A stretch of 64,000 nt of DNA from the NCBI GenBank assembly GCA_027532555.1, contig JAPZTJ010000031.1:47615-111614 (forward strand). The letters are read 5' to 3'. The notes below the pieces were generated by a model. The model saw only the letters and a program-made list of their open reading frames with translations, searched no databases and had not been told where the DNA came from. A program made the position numbers and the translations under genes. This stretch comes from Aquidulcibacter sp. GTDB lineage: Bacteria; Pseudomonadota; Alphaproteobacteria; Caulobacterales; Aquidulcibacteraceae. Numbering within the stretch: position 1 is the stretch's first letter; every line of letters starts with the position of its first letter. This document shows positions 1-8,286 of this stretch, one piece after another.

Positions 1-152
1 AAAGTTGGTTGGGCCATGAGATGGCTATACCCCAAACAGAAGGAATGTCATTATCCGCGTCAAGATGAACGAATTGCAACTTGACGACCATCTTAGAATT
101 GCTCATGCCCTTGATCAAGGAATACACGCTTTGACGTGTTTGGGAGACCAAA

Positions 153-2354
153 ATGCAACATTCATTTGACCGCCGATCTGTTCTGCTTGCAGGTGCCGCC
201 ATGACTGCTTCAACCGCTTTACCCGCCTTCGCCCAATCTGCTGCCCCGCGCAACGGTGCGCCCCTGGGGCCAATCGCCAAGAAGGTGGCTCATGTGATCA
301 CCCAGCATGGCCAGACACGTACGGACAATTATCACTGGCTGCGCGACCCTAATTGGCAAGCCGTCATTGACGATCCCTCTAAGCTGAGTGCTGACATCCG
401 CACCCATATTGAAGCAGAAAACGCCTATACCAAGAGCGTGCTTTTGGAGCCGACAGCGAAGCTGCGCGCGGATTTGTTTGAAGAGCTGAAGGGCAAAATC
501 AAGCAGGATGATTCAAGTGTGCCTGCGCGCGACGGCGCTTGGGCTTATGCCACACGCTTCCGCACAGGGGGCCAATATCCCATTGTTTACCGCAAGGCTG
601 TGGATCCCGCCACTGGCGAAGCAACCGGTGCCGAACAAATTTTGATTGATGGCGACAAAGAGTCCAAGGGCGAAAAGTTCTGGCGTTTGCAGGATTGGGA
701 ACAAAGCCCGGATCAAGACTTACTAGCCTATTTCGTTGACTATGAAGGGGGCAACAAAGTCACCTTACGTTTCCGCGCTACCGCCAATGGCTCTGACCTG
801 CCCTATAAGATTGAAGGCGCTTCAGCGGGCTTGGTTTGGGCCAAAGATGGCCGGACCTGCTTCTATTGCTTATTGGACGACAATTTCCGCGTCGCCAAAA
901 TCATGCGCCACATCGTCGGCGAAGACCCGAAGACCGATGTGATGATCTTTGAAGAAAAAGATGCGTCCTTCCAAACCGGTATTGGTAAAACGTCCTCAGG
1001 CGATTATCTGCTCATTTATCGGTCGCAGAGCGAGAGTTCAGACGTTCTAATCCTGCCATTGGCGACGCCCACAGCCAAGCCAAAGCGGTTTACGCCTTAT
1101 CGCAAGGGCGTTGAATATCTACCAAATCACCATGGTGGGCATTTCTATATCCGCAATAATTCTGGCAGCGCGATTGACTTCAAGATTTCGAAAACGCCAG
1201 TCGCCAAGACCAATGCAGCGAATTGGACGGATTTTGTTCCCCATGAAGCAGGCCGTTTTATTGAGAGCGTCCATATCTATGCCGACCATATGGTCCGCGA
1301 AGAATCGGTTGATGCTCTGCCCCGCCTGACGGTTCGGGACATGACGAGTGGCAATGAACATCAAATCGACTTCCCAGAAGAAGCTTATGATTTGTCGGTT
1401 CTGCGTGGGTTTGAGTGGAAGACAACCAAACTGCGCTTTACGTATAACTCACCCTCGACCCCAACCGAGACATGGGATTATGACCTGAGCACCAAAGGTC
1501 GCACCCTTCGCAAGACGCAAGAAATCCCATCAGGCCACGACAAGAACAATTATGTTGTGCGCCGGACCGTTGCGGTTGCCAGCGATGGGGCCCAGGTGCC
1601 ACTGACCATTCTGTACCACAAAAAGACCCCGATCGACGGCACGGCACCCGCCCTGCTTTACGGCTATGGGTCATACGGCATTTCTATGCCCGCAAGCTTT
1701 TCCACCGCACGCCTGCCATTGGTCGACCGCGGCATGGTCTACTGCATCGCGCACATCCGCGGCGGCCAAGATCGCGGCTACCAATGGTACCTCGACGGCA
1801 AGTTGATGAAGAAGCAAAACACCTTCTCAGACTTTGCCCGCGCGGCAGAAGCCTTGGTCGAGCAGAAATTTGCGGCACCCAAGCAGATCGTGATTGAAGG
1901 TCGCTCGGCTGGCGGTCTCTTGGTCGGGGCGGTCATGAACCAGCGGCCAGAATTGTTTGCCGGGGTTATTGGGGGTGTTGCCTTTGTCGACGTGATCAAC
2001 ACGATTTCCGATGGTGAGCTCCCTCTCACCCCACCGGAATGGACCGAATGGGGCGACCCAATCAAGTCGAAGGAAGCCTTTGACTATATGATGGCTTATA
2101 GCCCCTATGACCAAGTCGGCACCAAGGCCTATCCGCCCTTGTTCGCCCAAACGGCACTTTCAGACAGCCAAGTCACCTATTGGGAGCCAACCAAGTGGGT
2201 GGCAAAGCTGCGGGAGCTTAGCCCCGAGGCAGGGCCGTTCCTGCTCGATGTCAATATGACAGCAGGCCATGGCGGGGCTTCCGGGCGTTTTGATCGTCTG
2301 AAGGAAGTGGCAGACAGCCACGCCTTCGCGCTCTGGTGTGTTGGGAAAGCTTAA
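153..2354 (+). CDS. Oligopeptidase B-like S9A serine peptidase, Tat-exported
   Basis: Prolyl-oligopeptidase family peptidase of 733 residues, which cleaves short peptides. The C-terminal alpha/beta-hydrolase domain has the nucleophile in GRSAGG (Ser585), Asp671 in the stretch SDSQVTYWEP and His706 in AGHGG, a complete triad. The region around Asp671 and the RGG...WYLDGKLMKKQNTF block resemble oligopeptidase B more than true prolyl oligopeptidase. The N-terminal part should form the beta-propeller gate. Residues 1-27 look like a signal: Arg7-Arg8, a hydrophobic run and an AFA cleavage site, so Tat export to the periplasm is inferred; classical oligopeptidase B is cytosolic. Its stop overlaps the stop of the convergent dioxygenase gene. 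Confidence 0.93.
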   Translation: MQHSFDRRSVLLAGAAMTASTALPAFAQSAAPRNGAPLGPIAKKVAHVITQHGQTRTDNYHWLRDPNWQAVIDDPSKLSADIRTHIEAENAYTKSVLLEPTAKLRADLFEELKGKIKQDDSSVPARDGAWAYATRFRTGGQYPIVYRKAVDPATGEATGAEQILIDGDKESKGEKFWRLQDWEQSPDQDLLAYFVDYEGGNKVTLRFRATANGSDLPYKIEGASAGLVWAKDGRTCFYCLLDDNFRVAKIMRHIVGEDPKTDVMIFEEKDASFQTGIGKTSSGDYLLIYRSQSESSDVLILPLATPTAKPKRFTPYRKGVEYLPNHHGGHFYIRNNSGSAIDFKISKTPVAKTNAANWTDFVPHEAGRFIESVHIYADHMVREESVDALPRLTVRDMTSGNEHQIDFPEEAYDLSVLRGFEWKTTKLRFTYNSPSTPTETWDYDLSTKGRTLRKTQEIPSGHDKNNYVVRRTVAVASDGAQVPLTILYHKKTPIDGTAPALLYGYGSYGISMPASFSTARLPLVDRGMVYCIAHIRGGQDRGYQWYLDGKLMKKQNTFSDFARAAEALVEQKFAAPKQIVIEGRSAGGLLVGAVMNQRPELFAGVIGGVAFVDVINTISDGELPLTPPEWTEWGDPIKSKEAFDYMMAYSPYDQVGTKAYPPLFAQTALSDSQVTYWEPTKWVAKLRELSPEAGPFLLDVNMTAGHGGASGRFDRLKEVADSHAFALWCVGKA

Positions 2355-3172
2355 ACCAGCCGACAGCCCTCAATGGTTATCCGGTGCATCAAGCGAAAGT
2401 CGCCGTGATAGTCGTTGAGGGCATAGTGCCAGGTGGCCCGATTATCCCAAAAGGCCACCGAGCCAGGCTTCCAAACAAAGCGGGTCGTGTAGGCTTCGTT
2501 AGTGGCGTGCTTGTAAAGATAGCTCAATAGGGGCCAGCTCTCTTCTTGGGTCCAGCCTTCAAAATACAACGTGAAGGCTGGGTTCACATAAAGTGCTTTA
2601 CGGCCACTCAAGGGATGGGTGATCACAACAGGATGGATCGCATCTTGGGTAGCGGCTTGCGCATTGCCGATCCGCTCACCTTTCTCGTCGCGATAAGCCC
2701 CCTGTGCCCCGAATACATGGCGACTGGAGTGCACCGCGCGCAGCCGCGACAGGGTGTCTTTCAAACCGTCTGACAGGCCATCATAGGCCGCATACATTGA
2801 GGCGAATAAAGTGTCCCCACCTGTCTGCGGCAGGTTACGGGCGACCAAAACAGAACCCAAGGCAGGCTCTTGATCATAGGAATGGTCGGTGTGCCACGCC
2901 CCGCCAATATTGGTGGTCTGGTCCTTTTCTTTGCGGACTTCTGCGATTTCTGGGTGGGTTTCCGTCGCTTTGAAAAAGCGATTGATGTTAATGGGCCCAA
3001 AGCGACGAGCAAACGCAATATGGTCTTCCGGCTCTAGGCTTTGGTCGCGGAAGAACAAGACGCCGTGATCCGCAAAAGCTTGTTTTAAATGTGCTTCTTC
3101 ACCGCTGGTCATGCGGCGAAGATCAATCTCTGTGACCTCAGCGCCAACGCCATTCAAAGCTTCTATCTGCAT
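2351..3172 (-). CDS. TauD/TfdA-family Fe(II)/2-oxoglutarate dioxygenase
   Basis: Non-haem iron dioxygenase that couples 2-oxoglutarate decarboxylation to substrate hydroxylation. The iron facial triad is visible as HTD (about residues 94 and 96 from the chosen start) and the distal His in RATWHYA (about 249); an Arg eleven residues after that His is the expected 2-oxoglutarate ligand. Length (273 residues) is normal for taurine/2,4-D-type enzymes. ATG at 3172 is preferred over an in-frame GTG at 3181 because AGGTGG lies just upstream of the ATG. No sulfonate transporter genes flank it, so taurine is not supported as substrate. It converges on, and overlaps by four bases, the peptidase gene. 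Confidence 0.9.
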   Translation of the reverse strand: MQIEALNGVGAEVTEIDLRRMTSGEEAHLKQAFADHGVLFFRDQSLEPEDHIAFARRFGPININRFFKATETHPEIAEVRKEKDQTTNIGGAWHTDHSYDQEPALGSVLVARNLPQTGGDTLFASMYAAYDGLSDGLKDTLSRLRAVHSSRHVFGAQGAYRDEKGERIGNAQAATQDAIHPVVITHPLSGRKALYVNPAFTLYFEGWTQEESWPLLSYLYKHATNEAYTTRFVWKPGSVAFWDNRATWHYALNDYHGDFRLMHRITIEGCRLV

Positions 3173-3430
3173 CCTCACCACCTAAGTCTCTTCATGCTTA
3201 GGAGATAGTGTGATGGGCCAATTCGTAAGGGTCAAGATGGCTGGTGGACCGAAGCCCGATATCTTGACCGAACCACGCGGTCGTGACCGAAAGCTACTTG
3301 CGGGAAGAAGGTAATGGTATACTCTTTCAGAGTGCACCAAAACTACGGGAATAAAATCCACCAAATCCCTTCACCCCTATCAGCCAAAAGACGGACAGGA
3401 CGCCTCGACTTACTTAAGGAACAAATCGAC

Positions 3431-4837
3431 ATGGAAGCAGGTCTTTCCCGCCGCGCTGCTGTTTTGGGCCTCTCGGCCAGTACGGTGTCCTTGCCCGTCC
3501 GGGCAAGACAGAACCTATCCGCGCAAGTGATTGTGATCGGGGCAGGGATTTCCGGTCTTGAGACCGCACTTCGGCTGGAAGCCGAGGGCGTCGATGTTTT
3601 GGTGCTGGAAGCTTCAAGCCGGATCGGCGGCAGGCTGAACACTCTGTACGATCTGCCGGGGCAGCCAAATGCCGGTGGGGTACAAATCGGCGCAAGCTAC
3701 ACGAGGCTGCATGCACGCGCTGCGGCTTTAGGGGTCGCGCTGTTTCCCGAGCCAACTTCACCGCGCGCAACCATTCTCAATATTGCCAACCGCATGATCA
3801 GCCAGCGCGACTGGGCAGCTGCACAGGAAAACACCTTCCCCAGCGCTTTCAAGAACCTGCCTCCAAGCGCCGCCCTATTTGCTGCTGCTGGTGGCCCTAA
3901 TAATCCCCTCAAAAGCTTTGACGACTGGCGCGGACCAATTGGCGTTGCCAGCGATGTTTCAGCCGACTCCTATTTGAGTGCCAAAGGCTTTGATCAGGCA
4001 GCGCGCCGTCTCATTGATGTCGGGCTGAATGCAAACCAGTTGAGTACCTATTCGATCGTGAATGTGATGCGCACTTTGACCTTGTTCGCGGCCGAACGCG
4101 CCAGTGGCGGTGTCGCCAGCATGGTGAAAGGTGGTTCGCAGCTCTTGCCCGAAGCCATGGCGCGATCGCTCAGACGACCGGTCAGGATGGCGACCCCAGT
4201 CGCCACTATACGCGCGGATGCCCAATCCGCCGAGGTAACACTGACCAATGGCAAGATCTTGCGGGCCCAAGCGGCGGTTGCTGCGTTGCCATTTCCAGCT
4301 TTGGCCCGGATGCGCGTGGATGCACCCCTGTCGCCTGAAACACGCGAAGCGATACCGGCCTTGCCCTATACCCAGATCAAACAAATCTTTCTGGAGCCCG
4401 CGATCCGCTATTGGGAGCGCGACGGACTGCCGATCGATATGTGGACCGATGGCCCATTGGAACGCATTTTCAGCGTCCGTGATCAGGCTGGACAAGATAC
4501 CGGCGTTATCAATGTCTGGCTGAACGGAACCGGTGCCAATACTTTCAACTCAGCAACCCTGCCAGAGCTGTTGCGCACCCTACGACCCGCCAGCGAGGGC
4601 AAATTCCAGGTGCGTCATATACAAGACTGGACGCAAACAAATCCGCTGGCCGGAGGTGCCTATATGCATTGGGCACCTGGCCAAATTGGACGCTGGGCCG
4701 GCAAAATGGGTGCCCCAGCAGGGCGCCTGTTCTTTGCAGGCGAGCATCTGGGCCTTGTTCATACCGGGATGGAAGCCGCGTTCGAGAGTGCAGAAACCAC
4801 GAGCCTAGACGTTTTGGCCAAGGTGAAAGGATCGTAG
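3431..4837 (+). CDS. Flavin-dependent monoamine oxidase family protein
   Basis: FAD amine oxidoreductase of about 468 residues, expected to oxidise a primary or secondary amine to the imine with release of hydrogen peroxide. The dinucleotide-binding motif GAGISG is at residues 37-42, followed by the Glu that ends strand 2 and the SSRIGGRL motif. The C-terminal flavin-contact motif FFAGEH...GMEAAFESA is present. The frame is open upstream to 3314, but ATG 3431 is chosen because AAGGA precedes it by ten bases and the protein then begins with an SRRAAVLGLSAS twin-arginine-like signal, suggesting periplasmic location. The physiological amine is unknown; a link with the polyamine cluster near 54-60 kb is only speculative. 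Confidence 0.88.
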   Translation: MEAGLSRRAAVLGLSASTVSLPVRARQNLSAQVIVIGAGISGLETALRLEAEGVDVLVLEASSRIGGRLNTLYDLPGQPNAGGVQIGASYTRLHARAAALGVALFPEPTSPRATILNIANRMISQRDWAAAQENTFPSAFKNLPPSAALFAAAGGPNNPLKSFDDWRGPIGVASDVSADSYLSAKGFDQAARRLIDVGLNANQLSTYSIVNVMRTLTLFAAERASGGVASMVKGGSQLLPEAMARSLRRPVRMATPVATIRADAQSAEVTLTNGKILRAQAAVAALPFPALARMRVDAPLSPETREAIPALPYTQIKQIFLEPAIRYWERDGLPIDMWTDGPLERIFSVRDQAGQDTGVINVWLNGTGANTFNSATLPELLRTLRPASEGKFQVRHIQDWTQTNPLAGGAYMHWAPGQIGRWAGKMGAPAGRLFFAGEHLGLVHTGMEAAFESAETTSLDVLAKVKGS

Positions 4838-4880
4838 TGAGGTTCATGCTGGTACCAGAACAAGCCCAGCCTCACCACGT

Positions 4881-6965
4881 CTAAGCGGCGCGCACTCGGA
4901 CTAGGAAGTTGTCGACCTCGTCGCGCAACTTGGTTGCTTGAATACCAAGCTCACGCGCAGCGGCCAAGGATTGCTCAGACGCCGCACCCGTTTCTGCCGA
5001 TCCGGCTTGGACGAGACCAATGGATTGCGAGACCTCAGCCGTGCCATTGGCAACGTCGATGGTTTTGCGGGTGATTTCACTGACCACAACCATCTGTTCT
5101 TCCACTGCCGCACTGATTGAGGCCGAGATCTGATTGATTTCACCGATCGTGGTGCTGATGCCAGAGATCGCGGCTACGGCTTCATTGGTCGCAGCTTGGA
5201 CTTCGTTGATCTGAAGCGAGATTTCATCTGTGGCCTTCGAAGTCTGTTCTGCAAGGCTTTTAACTTCAGACGCAACTACAGCGAAGCCTTTGCCAGCAGT
5301 CCCGGCACGTGCGGCTTCAATGGTTGCATTCAGCGCCAACAGATTGGTCTGCGACGCGATATCCGAAATGAGCGAGACGACTCGGCCAATCTTCTCCGCT
5401 GCGCAGGATAAGGCATGGACAGTATTGTTGGTAATCGTGGCTTTTTGTTCTGCCTGACGGGCGATTGAAGCCGCTGAGATTACCTGTTGAGCAATGTGGC
5501 GGATGGAAGCGCTCAGTTCCTCAGACGCTGAGGCAACCGTCTGTACATTGGCCGAAGAGGTGGCCGCACTATGGGCAACCGAGTCCGAATGTGTGCTGGT
5601 GTCATGCGCTGTACGTGCCAATGCCTCTGAGGTTGCAGTCAATTCGGATGCCGAGGCTGCAACAATTTCCACCACTTGGCCAACAGAGCGCTCAAGACTA
5701 TCGGCCAGATCATTCATCATAGCACGTTTGTCGGCTTCAGCCTGTTCACGCTGCTCCGCTTGGCTTTCCGATAGAGCTCTCACTTCGCGGGCATTTGTCT
5801 GGAAGATTTTCAACGCTGCAACCATGCCACCAATCTCGTCATTGGAAGCAAAGCGGTCAATATCGCCATCGAGCTTGCCGTCTGCCAAAGCGCGCATCTC
5901 ACCCGAAATCGAAACCACTCGGGCCGCAACGCGGCGGTTGATGAACCATGTCAAGAAGCCCACCATAGCGAGAGATACAAACGCTTGGAACAGCGTAAAC
6001 AACAGCATGCTATTGGCATCATCAGAGATTTTGCTGGATTCGGTGTCGAGGTCACGCCCAGCAAGGGAAACCAGCTCTTCGGCCGTTGCAAGGGCAGCCG
6101 ACGATTCCCCGAAGAAGCTGTTTAGGTCCATGCCATAGCCACCGGTAGCTGCACGGGCAAAGAGCTTTGAGCGGGTTTGGGCGTAAGAGCCAAGATAAGT
6201 TGCTTCTATCTTAGCCACCGAATTTCTGACAGCTTCCGGGGTTTGCGGATGGCTGGCGCGCATCTTGATCTCTGTCATGGCCGCTTGCGCCCGAGTTGCA
6301 TAGACACTGGCTTGGCCCATTTTGTCTGCAGAGATTGGGGCTTGAGTGGCGGTAGCAATGGCCAGAATAGTTCGTTCGCGGCCACCAAATTCGCGCATTT
6401 CCCAAGCCAAGCGCTGAATCGCTTGCAGGTTGATCACAGTGCTTGGAGCGACGGCCTCAACGGGAATCAGCTCTGAGTCTAGTGACCGAATAGCCTCCAC
6501 GGTGGACATAAGGCTTGAGGGTACCGAACCGACTAAGTTTGCATCGCGGGCAGTGGCCTCTACAGCCAGAGCCGGATCCGCGCTGCTGCGCAAGGCTTTA
6601 ATGCTATCGAGATAACCGGAAAGTGACTTAGCGAATTGATCAGGCCGATCAAGATGGGGGCTTTCCGCAACAAGGGCTTGCAGTTCTTCAAAGCCTTTGT
6701 CGACCGCGGCGCGCTGTTGTGTCAGTAGTCCAGCTAGTTCAGAAGGCAAAGCGGTTGGTAGGTTCAACCCAACTTGTGTCAGCGAGCGTTCAAGCGATAA
6801 CTTAGTGGTTGCATCGTAAAGTTTATCGCTCGCCAAAACCGATGACACGAGAGCCTGGCCGGCTTGCCGCTTTTCCCAGGATTGAGAAAGCGCAAAGGCG
6901 GAATACACGAGTGTTGCTATTGTGATACCTGCGCAGGCAATCGAAACGATTGATCTCATATACAT
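4881..6965 (-). CDS. Methyl-accepting chemotaxis protein
   Basis: Transmembrane chemoreceptor of about 694 residues. It has an N-terminal membrane helix ([19 protein letters not shown]), a long periplasmic helical sensor of roughly 280 residues, a second membrane helix ([18 protein letters not shown]), a HAMP linker and a cytoplasmic coiled-coil signalling domain. The hairpin tip that binds CheA/CheW is recognisable in [18 protein letters not shown] followed by [14 protein letters not shown] 6965 is preferred over the upstream in-frame GTG at 6977 because GGAG sits seven bases before it. No che genes are nearby, so this is a dispersed receptor. Its ligand cannot be read from the sequence. Confidence 0.95.
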   Translation of the reverse strand: MYMRSIVSIACAGITIATLVYSAFALSQSWEKRQAGQALVSSVLASDKLYDATTKLSLERSLTQVGLNLPTALPSELAGLLTQQRAAVDKGFEELQALVAESPHLDRPDQFAKSLSGYLDSIKALRSSADPALAVEATARDANLVGSVPSSLMSTVEAIRSLDSELIPVEAVAPSTVINLQAIQRLAWEMREFGGRERTILAIATATQAPISADKMGQASVYATRAQAAMTEIKMRASHPQTPEAVRNSVAKIEATYLGSYAQTRSKLFARAATGGYGMDLNSFFGESSAALATAEELVSLAGRDLDTESSKISDDANSMLLFTLFQAFVSLAMVGFLTWFINRRVAARVVSISGEMRALADGKLDGDIDRFASNDEIGGMVAALKIFQTNAREVRALSESQAEQREQAEADKRAMMNDLADSLERSVGQVVEIVAASASELTATSEALARTAHDTSTHSDSVAHSAATSSANVQTVASASEELSASIRHIAQQVISAASIARQAEQKATITNNTVHALSCAAEKIGRVVSLISDIASQTNLLALNATIEAARAGTAGKGFAVVASEVKSLAEQTSKATDEISLQINEVQAATNEAVAAISGISTTIGEINQISASISAAVEEQMVVVSEITRKTIDVANGTAEVSQSIGLVQAGSAETGAASEQSLAAARELGIQATKLRDEVDNFLVRVRAA

Positions 6966-7131
6966 AAGCAGCTCCACTCACATATTAGCTGCTCCCTGCC
7001 TTACCAATGGTACTATTGTTCAATAATTAACCCACTTCTGTACCTAACGAATTTTTGATTTAATTTACAAGCACGTGAATATCTCGCCATCTACTTTATG
7101 CCTCGTCTTGCGAGTTTTATGGCTCAATCAC

Positions 7132-8181
7132 CTAGTTAAACTGCCGCTCTGGTCCCGCCAACGTGCAGCTAGCTTGAAGCCAGCGCAAGTTGATGCCTAC
7201 TCGATTGGCTCCGTCATCCGCCCAAGAATAAGAGACCGCACGCGGGTTGCCCTTCTCGTGAACGTACAGTGTCAAGGAGGGTCTGTTGGTGCCGTATGGC
7301 CATTCCGCCAAGCGTAAGCGCAGATAGAACTCGCGCGCGGGCGATTCATCCGTCTTTATGGCAAGTTCTCCGCCCTGATCATGGATCCAGCCACGCTCAA
7401 ACGTCCAGCTTTCCTGACCTGCCCCCGAGTCACCGTGCTTGGCCCCGCGCAAGACAGAGGTCCAGCACGTAAATGGGCGCGCCTTATTCAGTTTATGCGG
7501 CACATTCGCTCTATTGCCGTAGACATAGGCCCCTGTTTCATCGACGGCTTGGTCGAGGATGGTGAGGCTACGATTACTCAAGACGAGATTGTCCGTGATC
7601 ACCAACGTCTTGCCGCTGCGCTGCGATTTTACGCGGCAAGCCCCGGGTTTCATCGTACCGATGAATTGTTGCTCTTGACGACGCCAATAGACCTCACAAC
7701 CCGGATAGAGCGTCATAGTGCCAGGGCTGAGGTCTGCGAGCTTAGTTGGGTCTTGATAGGCCCCTTTGATCGCTCGTGCTTGCTCAGGAGAGGGGGCAAA
7801 GATCTCTAGCTTGATCGCCTTTTCGGCCGCATCAATCGAGAAGCGATACAAGCGCTGGCGATAGATCTTATTGGGATCATTGTCAGAATATTGCTCGACA
7901 TAGAACATGTTTGGGCCAAAGGCCGGTAAAGTCACGGGGGAAAAGATCGAATGAATGCGTCCGTTGCGTTCGACCTCAGGTGTCTTAAGCTCACCGTCAA
8001 AATAGACTTGCAAATCATTATCATAGCGACCGGGGAAATAATCGAGCAGGACGCGCAAATCCTTTGCCAAGACGTCTTGTGCGGTCGGCGCACGCTCTTG
8101 CGCCATCGCAAGCGGTGCCACACCGAGCATGACACCAAACCAAGCTAGGCTGCTGAAATGGGAAAAGGCTTTCGCAATCAT
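7132..8181 (-). CDS. CpeT/CpcT-family protein with signal peptide
   Basis: A 349-residue protein with a signal peptide (cleavage near AMAQ, about residue 28). The region from about 45 to 210 matches the CpcT/CpeT (former DUF1001) fold: FPGRYDN, then PNMFYVEQ, YRQRLYRF, a PGC motif and a later GACR. In cyanobacteria these proteins are bilin lyases for phycobiliproteins; no phycobiliprotein or bilin genes occur here, so lyase activity must not be assumed. A C-terminal part of about 130 residues is less familiar. The start has GGAGG six bases upstream. It lies downstream of a TonB receptor on the same strand, separated by a terminator, so it may have its own promoter. Confidence 0.75.
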   Translation of the reverse strand: MIAKAFSHFSSLAWFGVMLGVAPLAMAQERAPTAQDVLAKDLRVLLDYFPGRYDNDLQVYFDGELKTPEVERNGRIHSIFSPVTLPAFGPNMFYVEQYSDNDPNKIYRQRLYRFSIDAAEKAIKLEIFAPSPEQARAIKGAYQDPTKLADLSPGTMTLYPGCEVYWRRQEQQFIGTMKPGACRVKSQRSGKTLVITDNLVLSNRSLTILDQAVDETGAYVYGNRANVPHKLNKARPFTCWTSVLRGAKHGDSGAGQESWTFERGWIHDQGGELAIKTDESPAREFYLRLRLAEWPYGTNRPSLTLYVHEKGNPRAVSYSWADDGANRVGINLRWLQASCTLAGPERQFN

Positions 8182-8230
8182 TTGTGCCTCCTAAAGGATG
8201 CAAAGTCACAAGCGGTCAAAGTCATTCCAC

Positions 8231-8260
8231 AAAAAAGCCCGACGCGAGGTGCGCCGGGCT
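8231..8260 (-). terminator. Rho-independent terminator after TonB receptor
   Basis: On the minus strand a 10-bp stem (8251-8260 with 8236-8245, one A-C mismatch) closed by a five-base loop is followed by six T residues. It lies 26 bases beyond the receptor stop and ends that transcript before the CpeT-like gene. Confidence 0.85.
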
Positions 8261-8286
8261 CAAATGCTAAACGATCAGGGCATGAA

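Noticed and set aside
1..152. Open frame from the left edge to a TGA at 82-84, possibly the end of an upstream gene
   Set aside because: Only 27 codons, no recognisable family, and another frame is also open for a similar length.
5494..6138. 214-codon open frame antisense to the chemoreceptor
   Set aside because: It mirrors the coding pattern of the clear chemoreceptor on the other strand and has no domain resemblance.
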